From: Mesostigma viride | Lineage: Eukaryota; Streptophyta; Mesostigmatophyceae; Mesostigmatales; Mesostigmataceae | NCBI GenBank assembly: GCA_009746045.1 | Contig: RPFO01002212.1 | Span: 1-21,428, forward strand | Reading direction: 5' to 3' | DNA length: 21,428 nucleotides | Shown: in pieces, positions 8,030-16,952 of the stretch | How positions within the stretch are numbered: position 1 is the stretch's first letter | Layout of the letters: the number at the start of each line of letters is the position of its first letter | Notes under the pieces: model-generated | Told to the model about the DNA's origin: nothing | Databases searched by the model: none | The model's input: only the letters and a program-made list of their open reading frames with translations | Translations under genes and position numbers: made by a program

Positions 8030-11000
8030 ATGTAAATAAATCTGGGCAGGGTGCCACCTCTGATCAGCACCAGGGGTGTACTGATGTTCTCATTCCACAA
8101 GATTGCATGCATGCTGCAGCACAACAATCCCCTCAACTGTCAACAGGTGGAGGGTCCCCAGACAGGGTTGGCTCTGGGAGCCTAGATGCTCTGCTGGGAG
8201 GGTCTGCTGGGTCCTCTGGATCCAAGATGCAGAAGGTGGATGTTGCGTCCTCACACGCAGGGCCCGTCCAGGCGTCTTCCCAGGTGCGTAATCTGGCTAG
8301 GCAACTGAGCTACACGGATGCTGGACGCAGGCTGCACAATATCTTTGGTCACACAGCCATGGCTGAGATGTTTGGTTGGAAGATTGGAGATGAGCCACTG
8401 AGGGAAGCATGCAGGGCTGCAGCTGAGCAATGTACTTGTAAGGAGAATGCTGCCAAGAAGCCAAGGTCCCATGCTAGGGAGCCTGCCAGGGAGAAGGGGG
8501 ACATCCAGGTAGACGTCCAGCATATCAGGGGCTTATACATTTTGGTGGCAGTGGACAGATTTAGCAGGTACAGGCTGCTCCAGATTCTGCCAGATATGAA
8601 GGGGAATACCCTGCTGCTGGGCTTGCAGACTCTCTTACCAGGCTTTGGGGTGTACAAGACAGTACAGGCTGATATTCAGTTTGAGTGCCTACTGTCACAG
8701 CAGGAGCAACTGCCATGCAAGCTGCTGGTCACGCCCAGGGAGAGCCATGGACAGCAAGGTGCTGTGGAGAGATCCATCAGGGAGGTCAAGACCGTAGTGC
8801 TGGCAGAACCTAAGGTGCCACTGGTAGCATCTGCTTTGGAGAGGGCAGTGTGGACCAGGCAGGTGGAAGAACAGTTGAACCTCAGAATAAACTACTATTA
8901 TGACGGGGTGGCTGTCAATCCTGTAGCACTGCAGTTTGGGATGCTAGCCCAGGAAGTGGTCCAGGCTTGCTTGAGGAAAGCAGACAGGGTGTTTGCTCAG
9001 TTGAGACGCAAGGATAGGGGCTGGAATGTGCTGAGGCCTCAGGTGGGGCTGAAGGTCAGAATGTGGAAGGAGCCATCAATGCAGGGCAAGAGGGGCAAGT
9101 GGCAGAACGGGGTGGTGACCTGTGTGGAAGATGCCAATCGTTCCTGCCTTGTGGCCTTGGAGAGTAATCCCAGGCATGTTTACAGGTTGAGCTGGGCCAA
9201 CGTCAAGGAACGCAAGCCACATGCAATCTGGCCTGCAGACGGGCCTGGACCCCAGTGTTGGCTGGAGGGCCAGGTTAAGGACCAGGTAGTTGATGTGCCT
9301 GTCACTGACGTGGGAGGTGGCTATCCCTCTGATGATGATGAGGTGCAGGAGGCAACTGCATCACCTGTGGTGGAGCCAACGGGGGCTGGGCCTGCACCAG
9401 GGTCCAAGAGGCCACTCATGGCAGACATTGTCCGGTCGCTCATGTTCAACAAGCACAAGGATCCCAAGGTATCTAAGTTGACTGAATGGGGTTCTTGCTG
9501 GGCTGCTACCCTAGAAGTGGATACTAACTCAGAGGTGTCTATCATCAGGGTGGAGGATGCTCAGGGCCTGAAGGTGAATAAGGCTGGCTGCAGGGCAGTG
9601 AGTGACTTTACGGGCACTGTAACAATGAAGATCCTAGGGGAAGTGACTGTGCCTATCCTGGGTGTCCCCACTGCGTTCTGTGTGGTGGAAGGGTACCAGG
9701 GGCCTGCCATTTTGGGCCAGAATTTCTTGTGCATGCCAGGAGTGACTCTGTCAGCAGATGAGCTTGCACTAGAAGGTCATGGCAGTTTGCCCCTCCAGAG
9801 ATATCACTACTCCAAGGGTCTAGCTGTGGCAGTCAAGGCTGTGAAGGGGCAGCAGAGTGTGGGGCCTGAAGGCAAGGAGCCCATTGCTGAGGACTTGTTG
9901 ATCATCCCAACCACCCTAGATCCACGGGACTTGGGGGTGCACAAGTACCAGATTGCTGGTCACAGTCCTATTTCCTGGCACCAGTTGGTAGAGTTGATGC
10001 AAAGCCCCAAGATGGCTAAGGCATGGATTCTAGGGTTTGTCTCCAGTGGGCATGACTGGATAGTGTCTAACTGTGCTGAGCCTGTGGATGAGTTGCCCAG
10101 GGAGCATCAGTTGCTAAGGCTCTTGTTTGTGCTCAAGCTGAAGGAGATAGACGGTGTGCAGGTGCCACATGTGAGGCCAGTTGTGACTGAGTACCATGGC
10201 ACGGGGGAGCTGACAGATGAGGAGTTGTATACGCCTGGGATGCTGCATGATACCTGGAGGATTGTTCTGTGTATATATCTGTCTTTCCTGGTCAAGGGCA
10301 TTGCGTACAGCTCTGTGCTGATTGATTTCAAGAGGGCTTTTCTTAAGGGTGATGTGGAGCAGGCCAAGGAGACGTGGCGTGATATCCCTCCCTTCTTTGT
10401 AACAGTGCCCAAGGTGTGGAGAGCAGAGATCAAGTCAAAATATCTCAGAATACTCAAGGGTTTGGAGGGTCTCAGGTCCAGCCCTATCATCTGGAGAAAG
10501 AGCCTGGAAAAGTTTCTGAAAACTCACTGTGGCTTTACTGTGTCTCCAGTTGATCCTTGCTTGTTCCAGAGTACTCATGAAGGGTTGCCTGTGTTTGCAT
10601 CTCTGCATGGAGATGACCTGCACCTTCTAGGGCCTCCTGAGTGGGTGGATTCAGTACTGTCCAAGATCCAGAAGAGGTTTGAGTTAGGAAAGGTCCAGCA
10701 CATGAAGCAGGATGAGCCCATGGTGTTTTGTGGAATGCAGGCCACGCTGATCAAGAGGGCAGGTACTTGGTTTATCAAGATGGAGGGTGGCAACAACTAT
10801 CCTCAGCAGATCATTGATGCCCTCCAGCAGCCCATTACCCAGGCCAGGTGTGCCACAATCAGGGGAATGTTGGCTTGGCTAGCTAGCATTTGTGCCCCAG
10901 ATTTGTTGGTGCTGAGTAGGCTCACAGATGCTCAGCTGGTTGAGGTAGGGGCAGAGCAGGTGGTTGAGTCTGTCAGGAGCTCACCTCCACTCATACTGGC

Positions 11001-11514
11001 AGCTGTGGACTTGTACAAACCACTCAACATGGTGCTTTTTGTGGACAGTTCCATGGACAGCAGGAAGGTGACGGATGTCAGGGGTAGGGCAGCAGCACTC
11101 ATTACACTACAACAGGAGCACACTTCTCTGGTCAGCTGGTACAGTAGGTTACAGAACAGGGTGACGCCCAGCAGTGACATTGCTGAGTGCAGGGCAATAT
11201 GTGAGGGGCTACACACTGCTCTTTACCTCAGGGAGTTATTCTACCAGCTCTGTCAGGTAGCTTCCTGTAGCTTGCAGCTGCACACACTGGTCAAGACAGA
11301 CAGCATGGGCATGGTGCAGTTTGTGCACAGACAGCTCGCCAGGAGCAGGGATCTGGATTATTTGTTGCTGAAGGAGATGTCTTACCTTGCTCATCTTGAA
11401 CATGTGCCTGGTGTTGACAACCCAGCAGACGCCCTCACCAAGCTGGAGAGCAAGGCTGAGCTGCAATACCCTGTGCTCAAAGGGCTCATGTACCCCTTTT
11501 CTGGTGGGACTTGA
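7978..11514 (+). CDS. pol: Pol polyprotein: integrase, retropepsin-like segment, RT, RNase H
   Basis: 1178 residues, intact. Residues 1-110 are low-complexity linker. Integrase follows: a zinc-binding region with H120, H125, C152 and C154 (C-x-C rather than C-x2-C), then the acidic triad D179 (QVDVQH), D232 (QADIQFE) and E264 (GAVERSIRE). A retropepsin-like segment comes next: EVDTNSEVSII with D515 (DTN in place of DTG) and AILGQNFL at 577-584. The copia RT has D783 (DFKRAFLKGDV), GLEGLRSSPIIW, and HGDD at 877-880 in place of YVDD. RNase H has D1023, E1070 (SSDIAEC), D1108 and D1151 (ADALTK). The first codon is GTG in frame with gag, and there is no ATG before codon 44, so expression as a Gag-Pol fusion by UGA readthrough is likely. 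It makes cDNA and integrates it into the host genome. Stop TGA at 11512-11514. Confidence 0.88.
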   Translation: MKQSRVHSETPCGDTASHVNKSGQGATSDQHQGCTDVLIPQDCMHAAAQQSPQLSTGGGSPDRVGSGSLDALLGGSAGSSGSKMQKVDVASSHAGPVQASSQVRNLARQLSYTDAGRRLHNIFGHTAMAEMFGWKIGDEPLREACRAAAEQCTCKENAAKKPRSHAREPAREKGDIQVDVQHIRGLYILVAVDRFSRYRLLQILPDMKGNTLLLGLQTLLPGFGVYKTVQADIQFECLLSQQEQLPCKLLVTPRESHGQQGAVERSIREVKTVVLAEPKVPLVASALERAVWTRQVEEQLNLRINYYYDGVAVNPVALQFGMLAQEVVQACLRKADRVFAQLRRKDRGWNVLRPQVGLKVRMWKEPSMQGKRGKWQNGVVTCVEDANRSCLVALESNPRHVYRLSWANVKERKPHAIWPADGPGPQCWLEGQVKDQVVDVPVTDVGGGYPSDDDEVQEATASPVVEPTGAGPAPGSKRPLMADIVRSLMFNKHKDPKVSKLTEWGSCWAATLEVDTNSEVSIIRVEDAQGLKVNKAGCRAVSDFTGTVTMKILGEVTVPILGVPTAFCVVEGYQGPAILGQNFLCMPGVTLSADELALEGHGSLPLQRYHYSKGLAVAVKAVKGQQSVGPEGKEPIAEDLLIIPTTLDPRDLGVHKYQIAGHSPISWHQLVELMQSPKMAKAWILGFVSSGHDWIVSNCAEPVDELPREHQLLRLLFVLKLKEIDGVQVPHVRPVVTEYHGTGELTDEELYTPGMLHDTWRIVLCIYLSFLVKGIAYSSVLIDFKRAFLKGDVEQAKETWRDIPPFFVTVPKVWRAEIKSKYLRILKGLEGLRSSPIIWRKSLEKFLKTHCGFTVSPVDPCLFQSTHEGLPVFASLHGDDLHLLGPPEWVDSVLSKIQKRFELGKVQHMKQDEPMVFCGMQATLIKRAGTWFIKMEGGNNYPQQIIDALQQPITQARCATIRGMLAWLASICAPDLLVLSRLTDAQLVEVGAEQVVESVRSSPPLILAAVDLYKPLNMVLFVDSSMDSRKVTDVRGRAAALITLQQEHTSLVSWYSRLQNRVTPSSDIAECRAICEGLHTALYLRELFYQLCQVASCSLQLHTLVKTDSMGMVQFVHRQLARSRDLDYLLLKEMSYLAHLEHVPGVDNPADALTKLESKAELQYPVLKGLMYPFSGGT

Positions 11515-11916
11515 AGTCCAGCCTTTGCCAGTTGGTGGCTGACCAGTGCTGTTGTCCCCAGGGGGGAGGGCAACAGGTAGCCTACCTGTCACCAAGCAGG
11601 TAGAAGGCTCAACAGGAGCAAGCTCTTCCTGTAAAGGATTAGCACAGTGGGATGCCTTTGGCCTCGGGCAGTTAGGCCATGACAGGGCAGGCCATGTTGA
11701 GAGTTCTTCCAGGTTGTTTGTATATATCTCTCTTGTTTAGTTTTCTTTAGCTGTGAATAAGTGACAACCTTGGATATTATGGTGTTGTAACCTGACAGTT
11801 GGGCCTTGCTGGTGCAGGCTGGTCCACTGGGAACACTCAACATTGGTTTTGGTGGATATTCTATAATAAAACATAATCATGTTGTATGCCAATCTCTCTT
11901 GTTGTCTGTCATGTGA

Positions 11917-11936
11917 CCAGGTTAAGTTTAACCTGG
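11917..11936. repeat. Perfect 9-bp inverted repeat (hairpin)
   Basis: CCAGGTTAA, two bases GT, then TTAACCTGG. In RNA this would form a 9-bp stem with an impossibly tight 2-nt loop, so one or two inner pairs would open. There is no T-run after it, so it is not a classical terminator. It lies 10 bp before the T-arm-like motif. Confidence 0.7.
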
Positions 11937-11946
11937 GGTTCTGGGG

Positions 11947-11974
11947 TAGGGTTCGATTCCCTAGTTGAGCCACA
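11947..11974 (+). other. tRNA T-arm / B-box-like sequence
   Basis: GGTTCGATTCC (11950-11960) matches the polymerase III B-box. TAGGG-TTCGATT-CCCTA (11947-11963) folds as a perfect T-arm with a 5-bp stem and a 7-nt loop. The next 7 bases (GTTGAGC) and CCACA resemble an acceptor strand and a CCA-like end. No matching 5' acceptor strand (GCTCAAC), D-arm or clear A-box is seen within 90 bp upstream, so this is not a tRNA gene. It may be a tRNA-derived remnant such as the head of a SINE, or chance. Confidence 0.4.
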
Positions 11975-12137
11975 GCCTGGTATGTATGACTCCTGGGCTT
12001 TAACACCCAGTGATGACATGGGCTCCCCATCAAGCAGTGGCACAGTGGTGTTGAAGTGGTTTCCATTGGTGAACATTTGGATGGATGATGCCTGGAACGC
12101 TCGGGGCGGGCGCCATGAAACGGGCGCCAGTGATAAC

Positions 12138-12166
12138 TGGGAAGACCAGGAACTCACTGTAATACG
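12138..12166 (+). repeat. Short LTR-like stretch inside the 3' region
   Basis: Bases 12138-12159 match LTR positions 5557-5578 at 21 of 22 sites (TGGGAAGACCAGGAACTCAC and two more bases). Directly overlapping, ACTGTAATACG (12156-12166) is the exact reverse complement of the 11 bases CGTATTACAGT at 5597-5607, the junction just inside the left LTR. It may be a remnant of a related LTR end or a cis-acting site. Confidence 0.6.
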
Positions 12167-12530
12167 TTTCCTGTAGTCAGGGCCTCTCATTCAGATATCC
12201 AGGATATGTTGCCTAAGGAATATTCAATATCCTCCTTTAAGCCCAAGCCAAGGTACAGTTGCAAAAGAAAGGGTTGGGGATGACCTGCAGGTCAAGTTAA
12301 TGATCAGATGGCAGGGTTGAACCATAGATCCCTAAAAGAGGATACCATTAAGGTGGCAAAAGGGGTGCTCATGAGGCTTATTATAAGTCCAGGGTAACCA
12401 GGTGTCCATTTCACAAGGCAGCAAGGAATGGGTTGGTCATGGTGTGAAGCTTGCAGCTCCAAAACAAGAAAGGGTTGGAGTTAGCATATTGGTGATGCAA
12501 TATGCTAAGCATATCATACTTGAAGTGGCC

Positions 12531-13123
12531 TTTCCAACGCCGTGCTAAACGCCTCATTTGGACAAGGAACTTGAGAGTTATCAAGTCCCGAAGTAATGCC
12601 GCCGGACGCTACAGCAGTACCAGGACTAAGGACACGTGAGGGACAGGGCACGTGGCAGTGTTGGGTGAACCATCACACGTTACGTGTCACAGGACCGACT
12701 GTCACTAGGAGGTACTGTGGTCAATATTGGTTGATGGTACCAAGAATGTCACAGGACTTCAGGACTGGCAGTCCTGCAGGCCTGGGATGGACGGGTACTT
12801 GTCATGACGGATAAATCCAGAGCGTTACTGTCATTCATGGAAGGACAGACGTCCTGGATTGATGCAACCAAGGAAATTGACAGTGGCGGACCTGCCAAGG
12901 CGTGCAAGGCCTGGCAGCAATGGTGAGACCTAGAAAGGCTCGGACACAGCAGTGGCCAAGCGTCTTTTCCCAACACCGTCCGTGGGTACTGCCGCCTCAG
13001 GCTAGTGACCACAGGGTAGTGAGGCAACTGTGGTAAAGGTTAAAAGCCGCTGGTTGAAACCATGGCTCCATTCATCACATCTTGGGAAGACCAGAAACTC
13101 ACTGATCCGCGTTCATCTAAATC
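12531..13123 (+). repeat. Right LTR (593 bp)
   Basis: This is a gapless match to 5005-5597. It abuts LINE-derived sequence on its right (from 13124). The sequence to its left shows no homology to the left flank of the other copy. That fits an LTR boundary at 12531. Confidence 0.75.
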
Positions 13124-13289
13124 CACCTCCTGACCAGAGATGTTATACGCCTTGTCTTCACCATCCGAGGGTGCCGGCTCTGCAGCCAACTCACCCTCGG
13201 GCTGGTAACCACCACCCCGGGGCCCCCGCCAGACTGGCCCTCCTGTACCACAGCTGACTGCGGTCCCTTACCGTTTACCCCGCCATGCA

Positions 13290-14286
13290 CTGCAGACCGG
13301 CATCTGGCAGGGTTGCGTCCTGTCGCCGTACCTGTTTAGTTCTTGTTGTGGATTATGTTATGCGCCAGGGACGTGCCCGCTTTCCTAGCATTGCTGGCCG
13401 TGCCCCAGGCCTACTGTAGTGATCGATCACGAACGAGCTTGGGGAAGGGGGGCTGACCAAAAGGCAGAATTGACTAGCTGATCTCATTTATGCTGACGAC
13501 ATCACGCTCATCGAGAAGCCGGAGTCTGCCCAACTTTGGCTGGACTGCCTGGCGCTCGAGGCTCGGGCTGTTGGTCTGGAAATCAGCCCCAAAACGGAGG
13601 CCCTGGCTCTCGGCCTCAGTGGCCGGGCCCCCGCCCCCACTCCGCCTCTTAGACGACACCGAGGTCAACTAGTGTACCCTACTTCAGGCCGCTTCAAGTT
13701 GCACTCGGCAGTACTTGGCTTCCGGACTGAGAGGACGACCTGACGACACAGATAGGCATGGCGTGGCGGCGCACCTCCATGACCGCCGCCGCTGCATGGT
13801 GGACTGAGCTAGCGACACCGCCCTACCCCGGATCGTCAAGCGTGACCTCTTCAAGGTCGTCATTCTGACGATCCTGACCTACGCCGCCGAGACCTGAGTG
13901 GACACTGACGCAGGAGCTGGAGCAACGACTCGACGGCAACGTCACCAAGCAAGATACTGCGCAAGGCCCCTTTGGTTTGCACATTAGTAATGAGGATTTG
14001 TACGCTGATTCGAACGCACTATGTTTCCCACATTCTTGGGCACAGGCGCCTGGGCCTAGCCGGGCACCTGGCCCGCACAGATCAGGTAGACACATCAGAT
14101 AGATTAGCTGGCACACCAAGCCCGCCCAGCCTGGGCGATATGTCCTCACCTGGTGTGCCCCAGGTCGCGCGCGGCAGGGCCGCCGGCCCGTGGACTTTCC
14201 GTGATAGGCTAGGCATGCACAGGTATGTGCTAGTAACCCTAGACGAGACGGGCTCATGCTCGGGCAGCCTCCTGGTTTGTCTGTAA
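13290..14286 (+). pseudogene. Degraded LINE reverse transcriptase ORF, copy 1
   Basis: Frames switch repeatedly. QGCVLSPYLF is at 13290-13337. LADLIYADDITLIEKPESAQ (the YADD catalytic box) begins near 13474. GLEISPKTEAL follows, then a disrupted stretch. The C-terminal part resumes at about 14030-14286 with HRRLGLAGHLART-like and PWTFRDRLGM sequence. No endonuclease domain lies in the window. RT would prime on nicked target DNA and copy the element RNA, but this copy cannot encode an active enzyme. Confidence 0.75.
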
Positions 14287-14506
14287 TCTGGAGGCAGATG
14301 GTTCGCATGCAAGGATAGATGGCAAGTAGTGATGAAGGAGACCACCCCCAAGTCTGTGGGGGTTCCGCGTGTCGGACCGCGTATATGGCATTCATAGCGA
14401 TTCGGGCCATGTTGCCCACACCCCTGTAACTAGGAGCTAGATTATTAGCTAGCATCATCCATTCCATCCCATGTTCCCCTCCCACTGATTGAGGACTTAC
14501 TATGCT

Positions 14507-14575
14507 CAAGTGACGCAGTCACGTTTCTTCTATTATTAATTAAATAATTAATACATTAATTAATTATAAAATATA
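14507..14575 (+). repeat. LINE copy 1 3' terminus: imperfect hairpin plus AT-rich tail
   Basis: AGTGAC GCA GTCACG (around 14509-14523) is the decayed version of the perfect hairpin at 17948-17966. An irregular ATTAATTAA-type tail follows from about 14531 to 14575, the counterpart of the clean (TTAA)13 in copy 2. Confidence 0.65.
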
Positions 14576-15546
14576 AACACAAAGTCCAGCTGCGTCAAGC
14601 AGGTGAACATGTCCGATGTGATAAAAAAGAGCGCGATGAGATGAAAGAAGGCTGAGGACAGTGTCAACCGTCAAACTCCGAAGGATAGTGGTGGACTATG
14701 CCAGGGAAACCTATGCAAGGAACGCCAATGGTGGTCGCGGCATTGGTTTAAAATCTCAAACGCGACATTGATTTATAATCTGCCATGTTTTACGAATCTG
14801 CCACAGTTTTATTGGCGTCCAGAAACCTTTTTCAGCCGACGGTCTAAAGTTGAAGTATGACCATGTCTATGGTCTTGATTGATTGCCTTAATTGCAGCAT
14901 TGCCTATGCATCTTGTGTGCAAGCAGAAGCCCATGCAAGGCGAGCTGGACGTGGACAAGGCTCATGCAAGATGAAGATCGATGACACAGTTGATGACGAA
15001 GGGGAGACTTTGTACCTCTCGGCAGTCAGCATTTAGCAAGAAACCGAGCATCAAAACTAGGGAGGGTACAAAGCCCCACAAGACCAATTTTTCTGGCATG
15101 TTTGGGTACCCCTGAAATCGGAAAATTGGGTTGGGTTTGACATCTTATATGAACATCGTATTGACAAAGAAGAGAAAGGAAGACTTAGGAGATAGAGTAT
15201 GTGGCATGGATCTCACACATTGTGTCTCAATGCATGAGTACCGAACTTAGGTCAGAAGTGCAGCCGTGTACTTGTTCAAACATGATCAGTCACCGGCAAG
15301 GATTAGTCGCGAGCCATGAGAGTTCCTTCTTAGGACTCTATCACACATGATGAACACTTGTTGAGCGTCGCTCATTTTATATATGACGCGTGGACGGGCT
15401 CTACTAAGGGGACCGACCTGCCGTAGGTAGCGTAAGACTAGCGCTTGCTGCACGAGGGGACTGCACCGGCCGGCCTCTTTTGTGCCGAGGCTGAGTGTAG
15501 TTCCGGAGTGTGCACAGGCCTATAGGTAGCTTCTAACGTACGTCAC
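14576..15546. other. Non-coding stretch, nothing recognised
   Basis: No ORF of 60 codons or more, no RNA gene and no repeat of note is seen. Short inverted repeats such as CCAATTTT/AAAATTGG near 15085-15130 are within chance. Confidence 0.4.
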
Positions 15547-15668
15547 TAGACCTTGTACCTGCGCCAGCCGGCGGGCGTGGCGAAACTGTGATGGGCAGTC
15601 AGTAGTAGACCTTGTGTAACCTGCGCCAGCCAGCAGGCCTGCGTGGCGCAATGTGAATGATAGTTAGT
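15547..15668. repeat. Two-copy tandem repeat, about 58-64 bp
   Basis: Two units start TAGACCTTGT at 15547 and 15605. Both contain CCTGCGCCAGCC, a GC-rich block and GCGTGGCG, and end near CAGTCAGTA or TAGTTAGTA. The second is longer by a few bases (an extra GTAA and GCCT). Confidence 0.7.
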
Positions 15669-16382
15669 ACTTAGAGTGGTGTAGGGTACGTAGGGAGGCC
15701 TCTTTTCAGAATTTCAGCTCCCACCCACCCACCCACGCTGCTAAGAGGGGCAACACCTTGTGTTCGAGTATGCTGGGCCCCCAGCATGGTGAGCACAGTA
15801 CAATAACCAACTTGATAATGATGTGCACTGAGTTTGAAGGTGTGGTATAGGCTGTCCGTATAAAGCCTAGCACACAAAAATGTAAATAAATGCTTCTCTT
15901 GGTGCATGTGGGAAGGAACTCCAATGGACCAAAAACAAGAATGTATTGGCCACTTGTCTGTCGACACGCCATTATTATTCCTGCATGGTTGGCAGGAGAG
16001 AGGACTATCAAGGTGCCCAAGCTGATTATAAGAATATCGTAGAGCCAATTGATTCCGAGTGGATGTAGTTGCACACATGGATCATAGAGTGGTGCTATCC
16101 AGTACTAGAGGAAGTCTGTTGTCCTGTAATTGTGAATTCGGAAGGTGATGGCAAAAGTCCGGCAAGATCGCGACATAATTATAATAGACTTACCATGGTG
16201 ACTGCAGTAAGTCATTTGATTATGTAGTGTGCACATGTCTGCGATTAAAAAAATTGCACATGACTGCGATAAAGGCAAACTAGCTAGTCAGACCCACTGC
16301 CACTGTGCCAGGAAATGGGTGCCATGAGATGATTTCAAGTCATGCTGTAATTATGTTTTTAATTAAAAAACACTCTTCTGAT
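15669..16382. other. Non-coding stretch with doubtful ORFs
   Basis: Two minus-strand ORFs (15671-16078 and 15706-16074) overlap in different frames. Neither has a motif, so both are treated as chance. GCACATGTCTGCGAT and GCACATGACTGCGAT at 16231 and 16256 form a small 25-bp-period duplication. Confidence 0.4.
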
Positions 16383-16545
16383 TTAATTTGAGAAACGAGA
16401 AACGAAAAATTTACGCGTCGAGCCAGCAAAAACAGCAGTAGAAAAACAAAAAGCAGCAGGGAAAAAAAAAAACATCAGTAGAAAAACAGCAAGTCCAAAA
16501 GTAAATACAAAAAAAAGACAAACGTCAAGTCCAAAAGTAGAGTGA
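16383..16545. repeat. A-rich low-complexity stretch
   Basis: Long A-runs are separated by CAG, GAC or CGAG. CAGTAGAAAAACA occurs twice and CAAGTCCAAAAGTA occurs twice, so it grew by short duplications. A minus-strand 77-codon ORF through it is Phe-rich only because of the A-runs. Confidence 0.75.
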
Positions 16546-16663
16546 CAAACAGTACACCAGGTGAGTGCTACGACATCACGCCTCCTAGGCAGGTCTGCAC
16601 GGTTCACTATGCGCATAGCGTGGATCCAGTGTTTTTAGTAAGGGTTTTTGTCCGCGTCAGCCT

Positions 16664-16770
16664 GGCTGACTTGCCGCCGTTGGCGGCGCGTCAGACGGCT
16701 GACTTGTCGCCGTTGGCGGCGCGTCGGACGGCTGACTTGCCGCCATTGGCGGCGCGTCGGACGGCTGACT
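16664..16770. repeat. 33-bp minisatellite, three full units
   Basis: Units begin GGCTGAC at 16664, 16697, 16730 and 16763 (partial), exactly 33 bp apart. Each contains GCCGCCGTTGGCGGC or a one-base variant, a short hairpin. Being a multiple of 3, it keeps frame: in the ORF at 16542-16802 it encodes an 11-residue repeat, ADLPPLAARRT with variants. Whether that 86-codon ORF is a gene is doubtful, as the non-repeat part has no motif. Confidence 0.9.
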
Positions 16771-16952
16771 CGTTGCTACAGGGCCTAACGATCCCTGCAT
16801 AGATTAGGGTTGGAGCACATGTCTAGCTTTTGAGTTCTGACTTGTGAAAGCAGCGAGAAATGGGTTCCATGATACAAAATTCAGAATAACATGACCTACT
16901 TCGACTGTTTTTCTGAACTTACTGTTACAATACTAAGTCCTACACATCCACA

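Larger units (their letters stand above)
11515..12530 (+). other. 3' non-coding part of the retrotransposon
   Basis: About 1 kb lies between pol and the right LTR, long for a copia element. It holds a 20-bp palindrome, a tRNA T-arm-like motif, a short LTR-like stretch and AT-rich pieces (TTGTATATATCTC near 11717, TTCTATAATAAAAC near 11859). No clean polypurine tract sits directly before 12531; the nearest purine-rich run is AAAACAAGAAAGGGTTGGAG near 12461-12480. Short ORFs here show no motif. Confidence 0.5.
5005..13123 (+). mobile_element. Ty1/copia-type LTR retrotransposon, 8.1 kb
   Basis: Two 593-bp direct repeats enclose an extra ORF, gag with a CCHC zinc knuckle, and an intact pol with integrase, retropepsin-like, RT and RNase H segments. 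RT and RNase H follow integrase, which is the copia arrangement (in gypsy, integrase is last). RT has copia-style landmarks: DFKRAFLKGD, GLEGLRSSPIIWRKSL and the closing ADALTK of RNase H. The repeats have equal length with about 7 mismatches (roughly 98.8% by my count), so the insertion is fairly recent. Unusual points are the in-frame gag-pol stop, the position of the protease-like segment, an RT active site with HGDD, and repeat ends that are not TG...CA. ORF1 and the start of gag carry frameshifts, so this copy is probably not autonomous as it stands. Confidence 0.85.
13124..14575 (+). mobile_element. LINE (non-LTR retrotransposon) fragment, copy 1, decayed
   Basis: This is the 3' part of an RT ORF plus 3' UTR and tail, closely similar to 16957-18022 from about 13460 on. 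It reaches further 5' than copy 2 and includes the conserved RT stretch QTGIWQGCVLSPYLF (13290-13337), the LINE motif usually read as RQGCVLSPLLF. It carries stops and indels relative to copy 2: CTAGTG replaces CTACCG near 13668, about 9 bases are missing near 13960, and there are several single-base changes. The 5' part is cut off at the right LTR, suggesting that the two elements are nested or recombined. Confidence 0.8.

Noticed and set aside
8251-11595. Many minus-strand ORFs of 60-130 codons opposite pol
   Set aside because: They are shadows of the intact pol frame and carry no motifs of their own.
11880-11974. A complete tRNA gene
   Set aside because: Only the T-arm and 3' acceptor side fit. 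No 5' acceptor, D-arm or anticodon arm could be placed.
15671-16078. Minus-strand 135-codon ORF as a gene
   Set aside because: It overlaps another equally long ORF in a second frame, has no motif, and its end is translated from a CCCACC microsatellite-like run.
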